This document shows, in pieces, positions 1 through 11,400 of a stretch of 64,000 nt of DNA. This DNA comes from Mesostigma viride (taxonomy: Eukaryota > Streptophyta > Mesostigmatophyceae > Mesostigmatales > Mesostigmataceae): assembly GCA_009746045.1 (NCBI GenBank), contig RPFO01001831.1, positions 1-64,000 of the forward strand. The letters are read 5' to 3'. A program made the translations under genes and the position numbers. Numbering within the stretch: the stretch's first letter is position 1; each line of letters starts with the position of its first letter. The notes beneath the pieces are model-generated. The model was not told where the DNA came from. It was given only the letters and a program-made list of their open reading frames with translations, and made no database searches.

Positions 1-30
1 CCTGTCGCGGAGTCTTTGACTATCCAATCT

Positions 31-336
31 TCAAGGAAATACTCGTCCCCCTGGTGAAATCAAAATTTTACACCCAAGACCTCTCCGACAGTCATGTCCA
101 GGCGAAGTCGCAAGGCCCCCCCGCCAATCCAGGTCCGAGGGCGCCCGCCATTCCAAGTCCGCGACTGAGGCATTTTCGATGTGACGAGAATGTTTCTTCG
201 TGCTTTCGCAATACAAGTCAAATCCGAGAGCGGTTTTCTTGCAAGTGGACACATCACACTTGCCGGCGCCCCTATTGAGCGAGCAACACTCTGAATGACA
301 GTGGCAACCGCTTGGTGTTGTTGAAGTCGTTGCCAA
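31..336 (-). CDS. Cys-rich hypothetical ORF, possibly an exon
   Basis: An open frame of about 100 codons on the minus strand at the window edge. It holds a cluster of Cys and His residues (CHCHSECC, then KCDVSTCKK and LYC) that could bind metal, but the spacing does not match a zinc-finger family I can name. A second overlapping minus-strand frame (60-401) is also open, so coding status is not settled by length. No start context, neighbour or intron signal supports it strongly. It may be an exon of a transposon-related gene or chance. Confidence 0.2.
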   Translation of the reverse strand: MATTSTTPSGCHCHSECCSLNRGAGKCDVSTCKKTALGFDLYCESTKKHSRHIENASVADLEWRAPSDLDWRGGLATSPGHDCRRGLGCKILISPGGRVFP

Positions 337-929
337 TCCTCCATCAGGAGGTGACTAGGACGAATCGGACGAATCTTCCGTCGAACCGGAATCTGCGACA
401 AGTTACGATAACATACCGGCCCCGGAAATAAAATTCAAAAAAACGTTTTGAAATTTTTTTATTGTACTTGTTTATTAATACGAAGGTTTAAATTTGGCGC
501 AAAGAAACGCCCAAGGCGCAAAACTGTTCGAACAGCAATATGGCGATAAACATTATCTATTCAATGTGCGATTGATGTGCTGAAACCTTCCAGACTTTGA
601 CACTGTCGGTATCACCGGACTCGGACGAGGAGTCGAATCGGAAGCGAGCCAGTAATACCTCGACTATTTTTTTGATGTTACAATGGAAGACTCCTTCCAT
701 CTATGTCGAAGTGTGTCGGTCCTTTGCCTTTTGGCCAACTCTCCTTACAGTAACCTCCACCATTTCCTGCGCGTAGGAGGAAAATGATACGTTATAAACA
801 TTAATTTATTAAAATAACATCATAAAACAAGTTATTACTCTACATTTCAAGTTTTTCTAAGAGGCAAGAGCCGTCTGGAAGTTGAAGGAAAGTCGACATC
901 AGACCCCATAGTTTTATCCAGTATCGTCG
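337..929. other. AT-rich spacer without recognisable gene
   Basis: No convincing coding sequence seen. It contains A+T-rich stretches, including ATAAACATTAATTTATT near 793-815. Almost the same string recurs near 1652-1670, upstream of the minus-strand ORF at 1319-1615. The two copies lie about 860 bp apart and suggest an old local duplication. Confidence 0.4.
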
Positions 930-1240
930 TCACGTTAACCCCCCACTTGCACCCCTGCCAGCACCTCCCTCGCTTGCCTCAGACTTTCGCATCTTATCCT
1001 TATGCCTACTCCAGTCCGCACGCTGGCACTCCTCACTGCAATATCTGGCATCCCTACATCCTCTACACCACTTGTATGAGGTCCTGTTTCGCACCCACAC
1101 CCCTCCTTGGAGCACTTTCGCGTACTACGCATGCGATCCCCATCCCTCACGATCGGGTCAGAGAGCAAGAAAAAGTTCATGTTGAGGGGTACTGCCCCTA
1201 CACATGCATCAGCCCTCACGCGCAGAGAATGCGTTAACAT
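930..1240 (-). pseudogene. Frameshifted MYND-type zinc finger
   Basis: On the minus strand one frame gives a typical MYND finger second half: WCRGCRDARYCSEECQ followed by ADWSRHKDK. The spacing C-x2-C, YCS-x2-CQ, W-x2-H is that of the family, which mediates protein-protein contacts. The expected first Cys pair (KCSKEGCGC) lies just upstream in a different reading frame, and a stop codon closes the second frame upstream. The final zinc ligand Cys after HK is Met here. A one-base frameshift or an unseen intron near 1090 would join the halves. I read it as a decayed or mis-spliced MYND gene. Family assignment is fairly secure, gene integrity is not. Confidence 0.45.
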
Positions 1241-1318
1241 TCGGGTTAAAATGCGCGCCCGTTAGGTGCACCCAAGCTGAGCCCCTTCCTCTTCCCCCAA
1301 CTCTATCTTTGGCCCCTT

Positions 1319-1615
1319 TTAATGAACGACACCAAAAGGCGGAAACTCCGTCCTTGGGTCTATGGGCACTCTTAGATCCATCTGTGGTCTGAAAAAACCC
1401 TCTTGAATACAGAAGTTCATATAGCTTAGCTGGGCGTACATAATTCTCTCCATTTGGCTGAACGAATCAAACGCCAATAAAACGGCCAAGTGGCGGCCTG
1501 TCCTTCTCCTGCGCGACTCGAACTTCCTCGAATATGACACCGACAGGAAGCGAACTTGTTTGAAAACGTTTTGAAGGACGCTTCCGTAGACTTCATTCAC
1601 GATCTCGGACTCCAT
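1319..1615 (-). CDS. Hypothetical minus-strand ORF upstream of the MYND segment
   Basis: An ATG at 1615 (MESEIVNEVYGS) opens a frame of about 98 codons that ends at 1319. A pyrimidine-rich stretch and an AAG precede the ATG on the minus strand, so this could be the first coding exon of the gene whose MYND finger lies 80 bp further downstream. It contains a basic patch (RRRRTGRH) and no domain I recognise. Joining it to the MYND segment is inference from order and strand only. Confidence 0.22.
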   Translation of the reverse strand: MESEIVNEVYGSVLQNVFKQVRFLSVSYSRKFESRRRRTGRHLAVLLAFDSFSQMERIMYAQLSYMNFCIQEGFFRPQMDLRVPIDPRTEFPPFGVVH

Positions 1616-1986
1616 CTTTTTCAGGGAAAAAACGAACAAAAAAAATTCATAAACATTAATTTATTATTTATAATAACAAGTTACTATTCCTCGGAATAGT
1701 TTTTTTTATCCATTCCACAAACGCGTTTGTCACAAAACACCTTCCATGCTTTCTCAAGAACTTTCCCCCTGATGTTTTTGAGTATTCAAAACTCGTCATC
1801 CGAAGAAACCAACTCCGGCACATCCTCCGAGAGGGTCTCTAAATTGTCATCGGCTTTCTTTTGCGCTTGTGGTTTCCGAAGCATTTTTTTGGTTCTTCTT
1901 CTGACATTTGTTCTGCAACCATGGAGTCATTTCGAGGGGGGTTGTGTTTAACGGGTGCAGATTTAAAAGTAATTTTTTTAGGTGAA

Positions 1987-2450
1987 CGATGGTAAAAACT
2001 TCATTAGATATTTTAAACGAACGAGAAGCAACAGAAACGACGGCGGGCGTAACTATCATGGGAAACTTGATATCACAAGATCACAATGGACACGAACGCG
2101 CTGCAACTTTCACGACATATTCTTCGACATCGAAAAATAAAAAAGAAACGACGCGGGGCGTAAACTATCATGAAACATTGATCTTACAAGAAGCTGACGG
2201 GATGCAACTTTCACGACAAACACTTCGACATCGAAGATGCAAAAGAAACGACGGCGGGCGTAACTATCATGGAAAGATTGAGCTTACAAGATGACAAGTT
2301 AACTGACGGGGTGCATCTTTCACGAGATATATTTCGACATCGAAAAGGCAAAAGAAACGACGCGCGGGCGTAACTAGCACAACCAATGTTGGTCATGTGC
2401 TCTTCCAGTAAGACAAGAAACGACGGCGGGCGTAACTATCACACGGTCCA
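1987..2450. repeat. Degenerate ~105-bp tandem repeat with ACGACGGCGGGCGTAAC core
   Basis: Four to five imperfect units. Each has a CTTTCACGACATAT-like part, a CGACATCGAA part, then AAACGACGGCGGGCGTAACTA with cores beginning near 2036, 2147, 2246, 2356 and 2418. The core is, on the other strand, close to the GTTACGCCGGCCGTCGTT motif repeated at 21268-21817 and present in an intron at 24446, so this is a dispersed repeat family. Confidence 0.7.
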
Positions 2451-2484
2451 GAAGAGTGACGTTGGCAGAATTATGGTGTTGTAA

Positions 2485-2558
2485 AAAGGGGGGGGGGTAA
2501 AGGGAGAGAGAGAGAGAGGGAGAGAGAGAGGGAGGGAGAGAGAGAGAGAGAGGGGAGA

Positions 2559-2593
<35 letters not shown>

Positions 2594-4252
2594 GAGAGAG
2601 AGAGAGAGAGAGAAGAAGAGAGAGGAGAGAGAGAGAGAGACGAGAGAGAGAGAGGAAGAGAGGGAGGGAGGGAGGGGGAGGAGGAGAGGAGGGAGGGAGG
2701 TAGGGAGGGAGGGAGGGAGAGAGAGGGAGAGGGAGAGAGAGGGAGAGGAGAGGAGAGGGAGAGGGAGAGGGAGGGGAGAGGGAGAGGAGAGGGAGAGGGG
2801 AGAGGGAGAGGGAGAGGGAGAGGGAGAGGGAGAGGGAGAGGAGAGGGAGAGGAGAGGAGAGGGAGAGGGAGAGGAGAGGGAGAGGGAGAGGGAGAGGGAG
2901 AGGGAGAGGGAGAGGGAGAGGGAGAGGGAGAGGAGAGGGAGAGGGAGAGGGAGAGGGAGAGGGAGAGGGAGAGGGAGAGGGAGAGGGAGAGGGAGAGGGA
3001 GAGGGAGAAGGAGAGGAGAGGGAGAGGGAGGGAGAGGGAGAGGGAGAGGGAGAGGGAGAGGAGAGGGAGAGGGAGAGGGAGAGAGGGAGAGGAGAGGGAG
3101 AGGGAGAGGAGAGGGAGAGGGAGAGGGAGAGGGAGAGGGAGAGGGAGAGGGAGAGGGAGAGGGAGAGGAGAGGGAGAGGGAGAGGGAGAGGGAGAGGGAG
3201 AGGGAGAGGGAGAGGGAGAGGGAGAGGGAGAGGGAGGGCGTAAGCGGAGAGGGAGAGGGAGAGGGAGAGGGAGACGGAGAGGGAGAGGGAGAGGGAGAGG
3301 GAGGGCGTAAGCGTAAGCGTAAGCCTAAGCGTAAACGTAAGCGTAAACCTAAGCGTAAGCATAACCGTAAGCGTAAGCGTAACCGTAGGGAGAGGGAGGG
3401 CGTAAGCGTAAGCGTAAGCGTAAGCGTAAGCGTAAGCGTAAGCGTAAGCGTAAGCGTAAGCGTAAGCGTAAGCGTAAGCGTAAGCGTAAGCGTAAGCGTA
3501 AGCGTAAGCGTAAGCGTAAGCGTAAGCGTAAGCGTAAGCGTAAGCGTAAGCGTAAGCGTAAGCGTAAGCGTAACCGTAAGCGTAAGCGTAACCGTAAGCG
3601 TAAGCGTAAGCGTAAGCGTAAGCGTAAGCGTAAGCGTAACCGTAAGCGTAAGCGTAACCGTAAGCGTAACCGTAAGCGTAAGCGTAACCGTAAGAGGGAT
3701 GGAGGGATGGAGGGAGGGAGGGAGGGAGGAGGAGGGAGGGAGGAGGGAGGAGGAGGGAGGGAGGGAGGGGAGGGAGGGAGGGAGGGAGGGAGGAGGAGGA
3801 GAGGGAGGAGGGAGGGAGGGAGGAGGAGGGAGAGGGAGAGGAGGGAGGGAGGGAGGGAGGGGGAGGGAGGGAGAGGGAGAGGGAGAGGGAGAGGGAGAGG
3901 GAGAGGGAGAGGAGAGGGAGAGGGAGAGGGAGAGGGAGAGGGAGAGGGAGAGGGAGAGGGAGAGGAGAGGGAGAGGGAGAGGGAGAGGGAGAGGGAGAGG
4001 GAGAGGGAGGGGAAGGGAGAGGGAGAGGGAGAGGGAGAGGGAGAGGGAGAGGGAGAGGGAGAGGGAGAGGGAGAGGAGAGGGAGAGGGAGAGGGAGAGGG
4101 AGAGGAGAGGGAGAGGGAGAGGGAGAGGGAGAGGGAGAGGGAGAGGGAGAGGGAGAGGGAGAGGAGAGGGAGAGGGAGAGGGAGAGGAGAGGGAGAGGGA
4201 GAGGGAGAGGGAGAGGGAGAGGGAGAGGGAGAGGGAGAGGGAGAGGGAGGGT
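2485..4252. repeat. Purine-rich (GAGAGG/AGGGAG)n satellite
   Basis: About 1.77 kb of almost uninterrupted purine on the plus strand, mostly (AGGGAG)n and (GA)n with GGA and GGGA variants. Both strands are open over hundreds of codons only because the repeat lacks stops. The Ser-Pro, Ser-Leu or Arg-Glu polymers they predict are not genes. Long polypurine-polypyrimidine tracts can form triplex DNA, which is known behaviour of such sequence. Confidence 0.95.
3301..3693. repeat. (CGTAAG)n hexanucleotide array
   Basis: About 60 near-perfect copies of CGTAAG with occasional CGTAAC variants, embedded inside the purine satellite and bordered by AGGGAGGGCGTAAGCG on the left and GTAAGAGGGATGG on the right. 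It is distinct from the surrounding AGGGAG sequence. It is not a standard plant (TTTAGGG) or algal (TTTTAGGG) telomere repeat. Confidence 0.95.
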
Positions 4253-5080
4253 TTAGCCACATCGTGTTTTGTTCTTGGATTGATGACGCACCGCACGCAA
4301 CGCTCGTGACCTGCACCCGCAGGCGAAAAAGAACGAACCACAATGATAGCATGGTTGTGAGTGACAATTGACGACATCACGCTACAAGGAGCATGACGCA
4401 AAAGGGATTAAAAATCGGCATGAAAAACCTGGTGAAAAATAAGAGGGAGAGGGGGGGAGAGGGAGAGGGAGAGAGAGTCGTCGTTCAGGAAGCCGGCATG
4501 ACGCAAAATGGGATGAATACTCAACATGACAGGTGAAAAAACATGAGAAAAACAACGTACATAAAATCCCGCAACTCACTCTTGTTGTTGCTGATGCTGC
4601 TGTCGTTGTTCTTGTTGTCAGGCCCGTTGTTCTTGATTTCCAAAGAAGAAAGCCGTGAAGCTGCTCGTACGCAACGACCGTGACCTGCACCCGCAGGCGA
4701 AAAAGAACGAACCACAATGATAGTATTGTTGTGAGTGACAATTGACGACATCACGCTACAAAGAGCATGACGCAAAAGGGATTTAAAATCGGCATGAAAA
4801 ACCTGGTGAAAAATAAGAGGGAGAGGGGGGGAGAGGGAGAGGGAGAGAGAGTCGTCGTTCAGGAAGCCGTCATGACGCAAAATGGGATGAATACTCAACA
4901 TGCCAGGTGAAAAAAAATTAGGAAAACCACGTACGTAAAATCCCGCAACTCACTCTTGTTGTTGCTGATGCTGCTGTCGTTGTTGTTGTTGTCAGGCCCG
5001 TTGTTCTTGATTTCCAAAGAAGAAAGCCGTGAAGCTGCTCGTACGCATTATGGGGGCTGCACCCGCAGGCGAAAAAGAAC
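4253..5080. repeat. 374-bp tandem repeat, two full copies plus a partial
   Basis: Units start near 4296 and 4670, with a third partial at 5044. They share a CTGCACCCGCAGGCGAAAAAG segment, a purine block AGAGGGAGAGG followed by GTCGTCGTTCAGG, and a TTGTTGTTGCTGATGCTGC segment ending before AAGCTGCTCGTACGC. Frames are open over about 120 codons on the minus strand, but they repeat with the unit and show no domain. I regard them as non-coding. Confidence 0.8.
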
Positions 5081-5185
5081 GTGGACCACAGTCGGTCACT
5101 GGACGTGCGGTGGCGGGCGTGGTGGGCGCATCCGGCGGTGCGCGCCTGCAAAACACCGCATCAATTACCTGGGCGGGCAGGGTGC

Positions 5186-5934
5186 GCACCTTCCAAAGTC
5201 CCTGGTGTGTGTCAGTGCAGCGTCGACATGGCATGCGTGGAGGATATTTGCGTACGTACGACGAATCATGTGAAACGACTGGTCCAACCTGAAAAATTTT
5301 AAATTTTTTCCGTGTCCAGTAACGGTCCTAGGTTGCACCCGCGGGCCGTTCCGACAGCTGTACAGAAAAGATCACAAAGATACGCCGCGCAACGACGCCT
5401 GTGCCCGGCAAATCATTTGTGAGCCCGGAACTGAACAGTCACTGCAAATGTCGAGTATTTATTGCTCCAACCCCACAAAAAAGCGTTCCGGACCTGTTCG
5501 AAGCGAAGAGCACTGACAGGGATCGGACCCGAGCCAGATTTGTGTGCGGACCATGATGGCTGGCCTCCCTCACTCCGCAACCTCACTCTGGACGCAGGTT
5601 CGAATCCTGTCAGTGCTATTCGCTTCGAACAGTTCCGGAACGCTTTTTTTGGGGGGTGGAGCAATAGTTTTCGACGTTTGTAGTGACTGTTCAGTTCCCG
5701 ACTCACATTTGCCGGGCACTGGCGTCATTCCGCGGCGTATCTTTCTGATCTATTCTGTACAGCTGCCGGAACGGCCCGCGGGTGCAACCTAGGACCGTTA
5801 CTGGACACGGCAAAAATTCAAAATTTTTCAGGTTGGACCAGTCGTTTCAGATGATTCGTCGTACGTACGCAAATATCCTCCACGCATGCCATGTCGACGC
5901 TGCACTGACACACACCAGGGACTTTGGAAGGTGC
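5186..5934. mobile_element. Inverted-repeat (foldback/MITE-like) element with ~330-370-bp arms
   Basis: The left arm begins GCACCTTCCAAAGTCCCTGG, and the right arm ends with its reverse complement at 5934. The arms stay near-identical inward, through CGACATGGCATGCGTGGAGG, TGCACCCGCGGGCCG and GTTCCGGA...TTCGAAGCGAA, to about 5520 and 5606. The roughly 85-bp centre contains GGTTCGAATCC, which matches a tRNA T-arm/B-box. It encodes no transposase. No convincing target duplication was found, so class and mobility are inferred from the symmetry alone. Confidence 0.75.
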
Positions 5935-6866
5935 CGTAAGAATTGTCTTGCGAAATGAAAGCTTAGCCGTATGCACTGTTCTGAAAAATCTGATTTGTAA
6001 AAATGGAGAAAAAAAAAAAAAAGGGAAAAAAACAAAAAAAAAAGAACCCTGAAAACTGACATGCCGCGAAAAGGATTCGACACGGCGACTGCCGGTCTCA
6101 TCCAGGTATTGGAGTAGGGTGTAGATCCCCACCGGGGGTGTAGATCCCCCTGCTATTCGCTCGAACAGTTCTGGATGTACCATTCTACATGCTATTGTAC
6201 AATATATAGTGGTAACGGAGAAAAAAAAATGAAGAGACGACAAAAATGCCTTTGCACCAATAGGAGTCGACACTGCGTGTTCAGACTCCAAGTACTCGGG
6301 CACCCACACCTGCCGGGGGAGTACATTGTAATGCTATTCACTAGAACAGTTCCGGATGTAGCGTTAGTGATGATGTTGTACAATATATTCCAATCACGTT
6401 TGTCAGAGTGTGCGTTTTTCCGACATGTAGGGCAGGTTGTACAACATTCTGTGCGCCAACCATGTGTACTACATGTATCGATTAGTATCACTACATGTAT
6501 ATTCCGTCATGATCGCAGGATTAGTAACTACTGGGCTACATGTTAGTGTACCCTTACTAGGCTACTATGTAGAACCTTCAGAACCTGATTCTACCTTCCA
6601 AAATTCTAATTATGCGCCATGGATCAGTTCTGAAATGTAGAACGAGCCTACGTGGAGGGCATGACATCAGTCCAGCTGGCACCGCCGCGCACCATGACCG
6701 AGGGAACACGCCGTCACGTGCATGTAATGCAATGTTTGGAGACGACGGGCATGCATGCATGGTTAATTTTTGGCGGCGAATATTTTCCGCGCCAAAAAAA
6801 TTCCGCGGTACCCTCCGTACCGTGAAAAGTGGGTGCACGGTGCGCGCACCCCTTGCGGAAGTGGCC
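5935..6866. other. Spacer with short dispersed repeats
   Basis: No gene supported. It has A-runs near 6009-6043 and two copies, 6152 and 6331, of a GCTATTCxCTxGAACAGTTC segment. That segment also occurs in the inner right arm of the preceding inverted repeat (5614). This suggests decayed fragments of the same element. Each copy is preceded by a TCGACAC segment, so the spacing of about 180 bp may be a degenerate tandem duplication. Confidence 0.45.
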
Positions 6867-6982
6867 ATGGCGACTGCTTTTAGACGAAACGTGACAAATC
6901 TGGCTCGCGGAAAGCAGAAAAAATGCTCGATTCTTGGAGAAAATTAGTTACTGATTCTAATTTATGGTGGGATAGTTGCGAT

Positions 6983-7512
6983 CTATAATGTCGCGGGCTC
7001 TTTTTCTTTACCATCGGCAGGGGGGTCCGGCCTGAATTTCTGTCGGGATGAATAAAGTATAATGGATGCCTGCAGGTGTGATTGTCGATTGTTGCCAGTT
7101 TTGATGGTCCTAATGGAAGCTAGTTTAATGATGTTTCTAAAGCCGTAAAAATTCCCGCTGCTATCTTTACCTTTCCCGTCATTTTGCGGTAAGATAACAT
7201 TAGGCCTGCGCCATGCGCGCCCGACCTCTCCATGAAAGGGTGGCCTTTCTTGTGCGCCTGGGCACGAATAAATGCCCGTTATGGTACGTTCTTGTATTAA
7301 ACGTCCTAAGATAGCGCTTTCCTGCTTTCTTACCTCGTTGAGCGTAAGCTTTTTGCCTTCTTTCCGGCCAGATGCAGCCATGAAGTTGCGGGTCCTGGCG
7401 CTGCATCGCTGGATTCCTGGATGTTTTTAAGCAAGTTCGTCTGTGACGTGGCTGGCTTGCTGCAGCGCGTGGCCCACAACCTGTCGGGAAGGTGTAATGC
7501 TTTTATTTCCAT
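6983..7512 (-). pseudogene. Conserved ORF copy in left outer arm, interrupted
   Basis: The minus-strand frame from 7381 down (MAASGRKEGKKLTLNE...) matches, at protein level, the plus-strand frame in the right arm at 19500-20070. Shared blocks include ERTITGIYSCPGAQE and NVILPQNDGKGKDSSGNF. Upstream codons (7512-7382) also match the right copy, but an in-frame TAA near 7430 breaks this one. No family recognised. Retention of an open frame in both arms may mean the parent sequence was coding, or may simply reflect recent duplication. Confidence 0.35.
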
Positions 7513-8036
7513 GCTTCTCTGAAATTTCTTTTGCTTTATAGACAGTTGTGTTCGAGGAAATTCACGCGGTCTTCCTAAGCAGCGGCATCATTTTCCCCAG
7601 ACACTGACGAGCTGGCACCTGTCTCCTAAAGAGAGCGGCTCGTGCTTGTTAGAAAGGAGGCAGTGTGCATTTTGCGGGACACAATGCTTTGGTGGCACAT
7701 GCGTCAGGTAGGCTGTTCCAATGGTCTCTTCACCTTTCCCACTGAGTAAATGTTAGCATTTGTCATGCTAACCAGAGCAGCTAGCCACAGGTTGGCTGGA
7801 TAAAAAGTCAGCTTATTTTCTCTTTATATACTGCGTGTGTGGTCCTCCACGTGTCCGGCTTGTTGGGCATTTTGGAAGAGGGTTTATAATGTGTTGTTGG
7901 GTGGAACAACTTGGTTGTTGGCACAAAATCACACATTATTAGCCTGAGATAGGCATGACATATGCTGCTCAGGCGTGTCGTCCTACCAGCCTTGTTGTTA
8001 AGGGTAGACTCACAAGGCTGGCTGTGCCGATGGAGG

Positions 8037-8190
8037 GGTGGGGCGTGCTAGCCCCCCCCCACACCCACGCATGCATGCTAGCCCACCCCCACACCCACGC
8101 ATGCATGCTAGCCCCGGCCCCGGCCCCCCCACACCCACGCATGCATGCCAGCCCACCCCCACACCCACGCGTGCATGCCAGCCCACCCCT
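8037..8190. repeat. Left-arm minisatellite, CACCCACGCATGCATGC unit
   Basis: About five units of a 27-40-bp repeat with the core ACACCCACGCATGCATGCTAGCCC plus C-rich spacers. This is the mirror of the much longer array at 18483-18985. Each unit contains the GCATGC/ATGCAT self-complementary core. Predicted His-Ala-Cys polymers are repeat artefacts. Confidence 0.9.
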
Positions 8191-8454
8191 AGCTTGAGCG
8201 TGCTTGTAAAGTTTTTGCATGGTTTATTAAAATGAGTGGAATATGTATTTATTGCATAATGTTAATTTTATCATGAATGAAAATGGTCAACATTGCCGAA
8301 GTGCCCCTAAATTGCTCAATATTGTGTGCTCAAGAATTCAATGAGGATTGTCATCATGGAAACCCGCACAAATTCACGATTCCGGGCATGCATGTGAAAG
8401 TATCAAGAACAATTTTCAATTAAGAATGGTATCTCATTGTTCCATGAATCAATA

Positions 8455-11400
8455 TGACTCCATGTACGTAGACAAGCCATGATGACCCCATGGGAGCCTA
8501 AATCCTCATCATTAAATACATAAATGCCACCCATGTACGTAGACGGGCCATGATGACACCAATGGAGCCTGAATCCTCATCATTAATTACATAAATGCCA
8601 ACCATGTACATACACGGGCAATGATGACACCATGGGAGCCTGAATCCTCATTATTAAATACATAAATGCCAACCATGTACGTAGGCCAGCCATGATGACA
8701 CTATGGGAGCCTGAATCCTCATCATTAATTTCATACATGCCAACAACACGTAGACGGGCCATAATGACACCACGGGAGCCTGAATCCTCATCATTTATTT
8801 TATGAGACATCCATGTACGTAGGCCAGCCATGATGACACCATGGGAGCCTGAATCCTCATCATTTTTTTTCTGAGACATCCATGTACGTAGGCCAGCCAT
8901 GATGACACCATGGGAGCCTGAATCCTCATCATTAAATACATACATGCCATCCATGTACGTAGACAGGCCATGATGACACCATGGGAGCCTGAATCCTCAT
9001 CATTAATTACATAAATGCCAACCATGTACGTAGACGGGCCATGATGACACCATGGGAGCCTGAATCCTCATCATTTTTTTTATGAGACATCCATGTACGT
9101 AGGCCAGCCATGATGACACCATGGGAGCCTGAATCCTCGTCATTTTTTTTTCTTTGACATCCATGTACGTAGACGGGCCATGATGACACCATGGGAGCCT
9201 GAATCCTCATCATTAATTACATACATGCCAACAATGTAGGTAGACAAGCCATGATGACACCATGGGAGCCTGAATCCTCATCATTTTTTTAATGAGACAT
9301 CCATGTACATACGTAGGCCAGCCATGATGACACCATGGGAGCCTGAATCCTCATCATTTTTTTTTCTTTGACATCCATGTACGTAGGCCAGCCATGATGA
9401 CACCATGGGAGCCTGAATCCTCCTCATTAATTACATAAATGCCAACCAGGTACGTAGACAAGCCATGATGACCCCATGGGAGCCTAAATCCTCATCATTA
9501 AATACATAAATGCCACCCATGTACGTAGACGGGCCATGATGACACCAATGGAGCCTGAATCCTCATCATTAATTACATAAATGCCAACCATGTACATACA
9601 CGGGCAATGATGACACCATGGGAGCCTGAATCCTCATCATTAAATACATAAATGCCAACCATGTACGTAGGCCAGCCATGATGACACTATGGGAGCCTGA
9701 ATCCTCATCATTAATTTCATACATGCCAACAACACGTAGACGGGCCATAATGACACCACGGGAGCCTGAATCCTCATCATTTATTTTATGAGACATCCAT
9801 GTACGTAGGCCAGCCATGATGACACCATGGGAGCCTGAATCCTCATCATTTTTTTCTGAGACATCCATGTACGTAGGCCAGCCATGATGACACCATGGGA
9901 GCCTGAATCCTCATCATTAAATACATACATGCCATCCATGTACGTAGACAGGCCATGATGACACCATGGGAGCCTGAATCCTCATCATTAATTACATAAA
10001 TGCCAACCATGTACGTAGACGGGCCATGATGACACCATGGGAGCCTGAATCCTCATCATTAATTACATACATGCCAACAATGTAGGTAGACAAGCCATGA
10101 TGACACCATGGGAGCCTGAATCCTCATCATTTTTTTAATGAGACATCCATGTACATACGTAGGCCAGCCATGATGACACCATGGGAGCCTGAATCCTCAT
10201 CATTTTTTTTTCTTTGACATCCATGTACGTAGGCCAGCCATGATGACACCATGGGAGCCTGAATCCTCCTCATTAATTACATAAATGCCAACCAGGTACG
10301 TAGACAAGCCATGATGACCCCATGGGAGCCTGAATCCTCATCATTAATTACATAAATGCCATCCATGTACGTAGACGGGCCATGATGACACCATGGGAGC
10401 CTGAATCCTCATCATTAATTACATAAATGCCATCCATGTACGTAGACGGGCCATGATGACACCATGGGAGCCTGAATCCTCATCATTAATTACATAAATG
10501 CCATTCATGTACGTAGACGGGCCATGATGACACCATGGGAGCCTGAATCCTCATCATTAAAAAAGTACATGCCATCCATGTACGTAGGCCAGCCATGATG
10601 ACACCATGGGAGCCTAAATCCTCCTCATGAATTACATAAATGCCAACCATGTACGTAGACAAGCCATGATGACACCATGGGAGCCTGAATCCTCATCATT
10701 AATTACATAAATGCCATCCATGTACGTACACAGGCGATGATGACACCATGGGAGCCTGAATCCTCATCATTTACTATTCCTTGACATCCATGTACGTAGA
10801 CGGGCCATGATGACACCATGGGAGCCTGAATCCTCCTCATTAATTACATAAATGCCAACCAGGTACGTAGACAAGCCATGATGACACCATGGGAGCCTGA
10901 ATCCTCATCATTAATTACATAAATGCCAACCATGTACGTAGACGGGCCATGATGACACCATGGGAGCCTGAATCCTCATCATTTTTTTTATGAGACATCC
11001 ATGTACGTAGGCCAGCCATGATGACACCATGGGAGCCTGAATCCTCGTCATTTTTTTTCTTTGACATCCATGTACGTAGACGGGCCATGATGACACCATG
11101 GGAGCCTGAATCCTCATCATTAATTACATACATGCCAACAATGTAGGTAGACAAGCCATGATGACACCATGGGAGCCTGAATCCTCATCATTTTTTTAAT
11201 GAGACATCCATGTACATACGTAGGCCAGCCATGATGACACCATGGGAGCCTGAATCCTCATCATTTTTTTTTCTTTGACATCCATGTACGTAGGCCAGCC
11301 ATGATGACACCATGGGAGCCTGAATCCTCCTCATTAATTACATAAATGCCAACCAGGTACGTAGACAAGCCATGATGACCCCATGGGAGCCTAAATCCTC

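Noticed and set aside
3301-3693. Interstitial telomere repeat
   Set aside because: CGTAAG does not match known plant, algal or animal telomere units.
2439-4401. Very long open frames encoding Ser-Pro/Ser-Leu or Arg-Glu/Gly-Glu polymers
   Set aside because: They follow the period of the AGGGAG and CGTAAG repeats on both strands; no domain or complex sequence.
5509-5617. tRNA gene with an AGCACTG/CAGTGCT acceptor stem and a GGTTCGAATCC T-arm
   Set aside because: Length of 109 bases, no convincing D-arm, anticodon arm or A-box, and the acceptor-like pairing is explained by the inverted-repeat arms.
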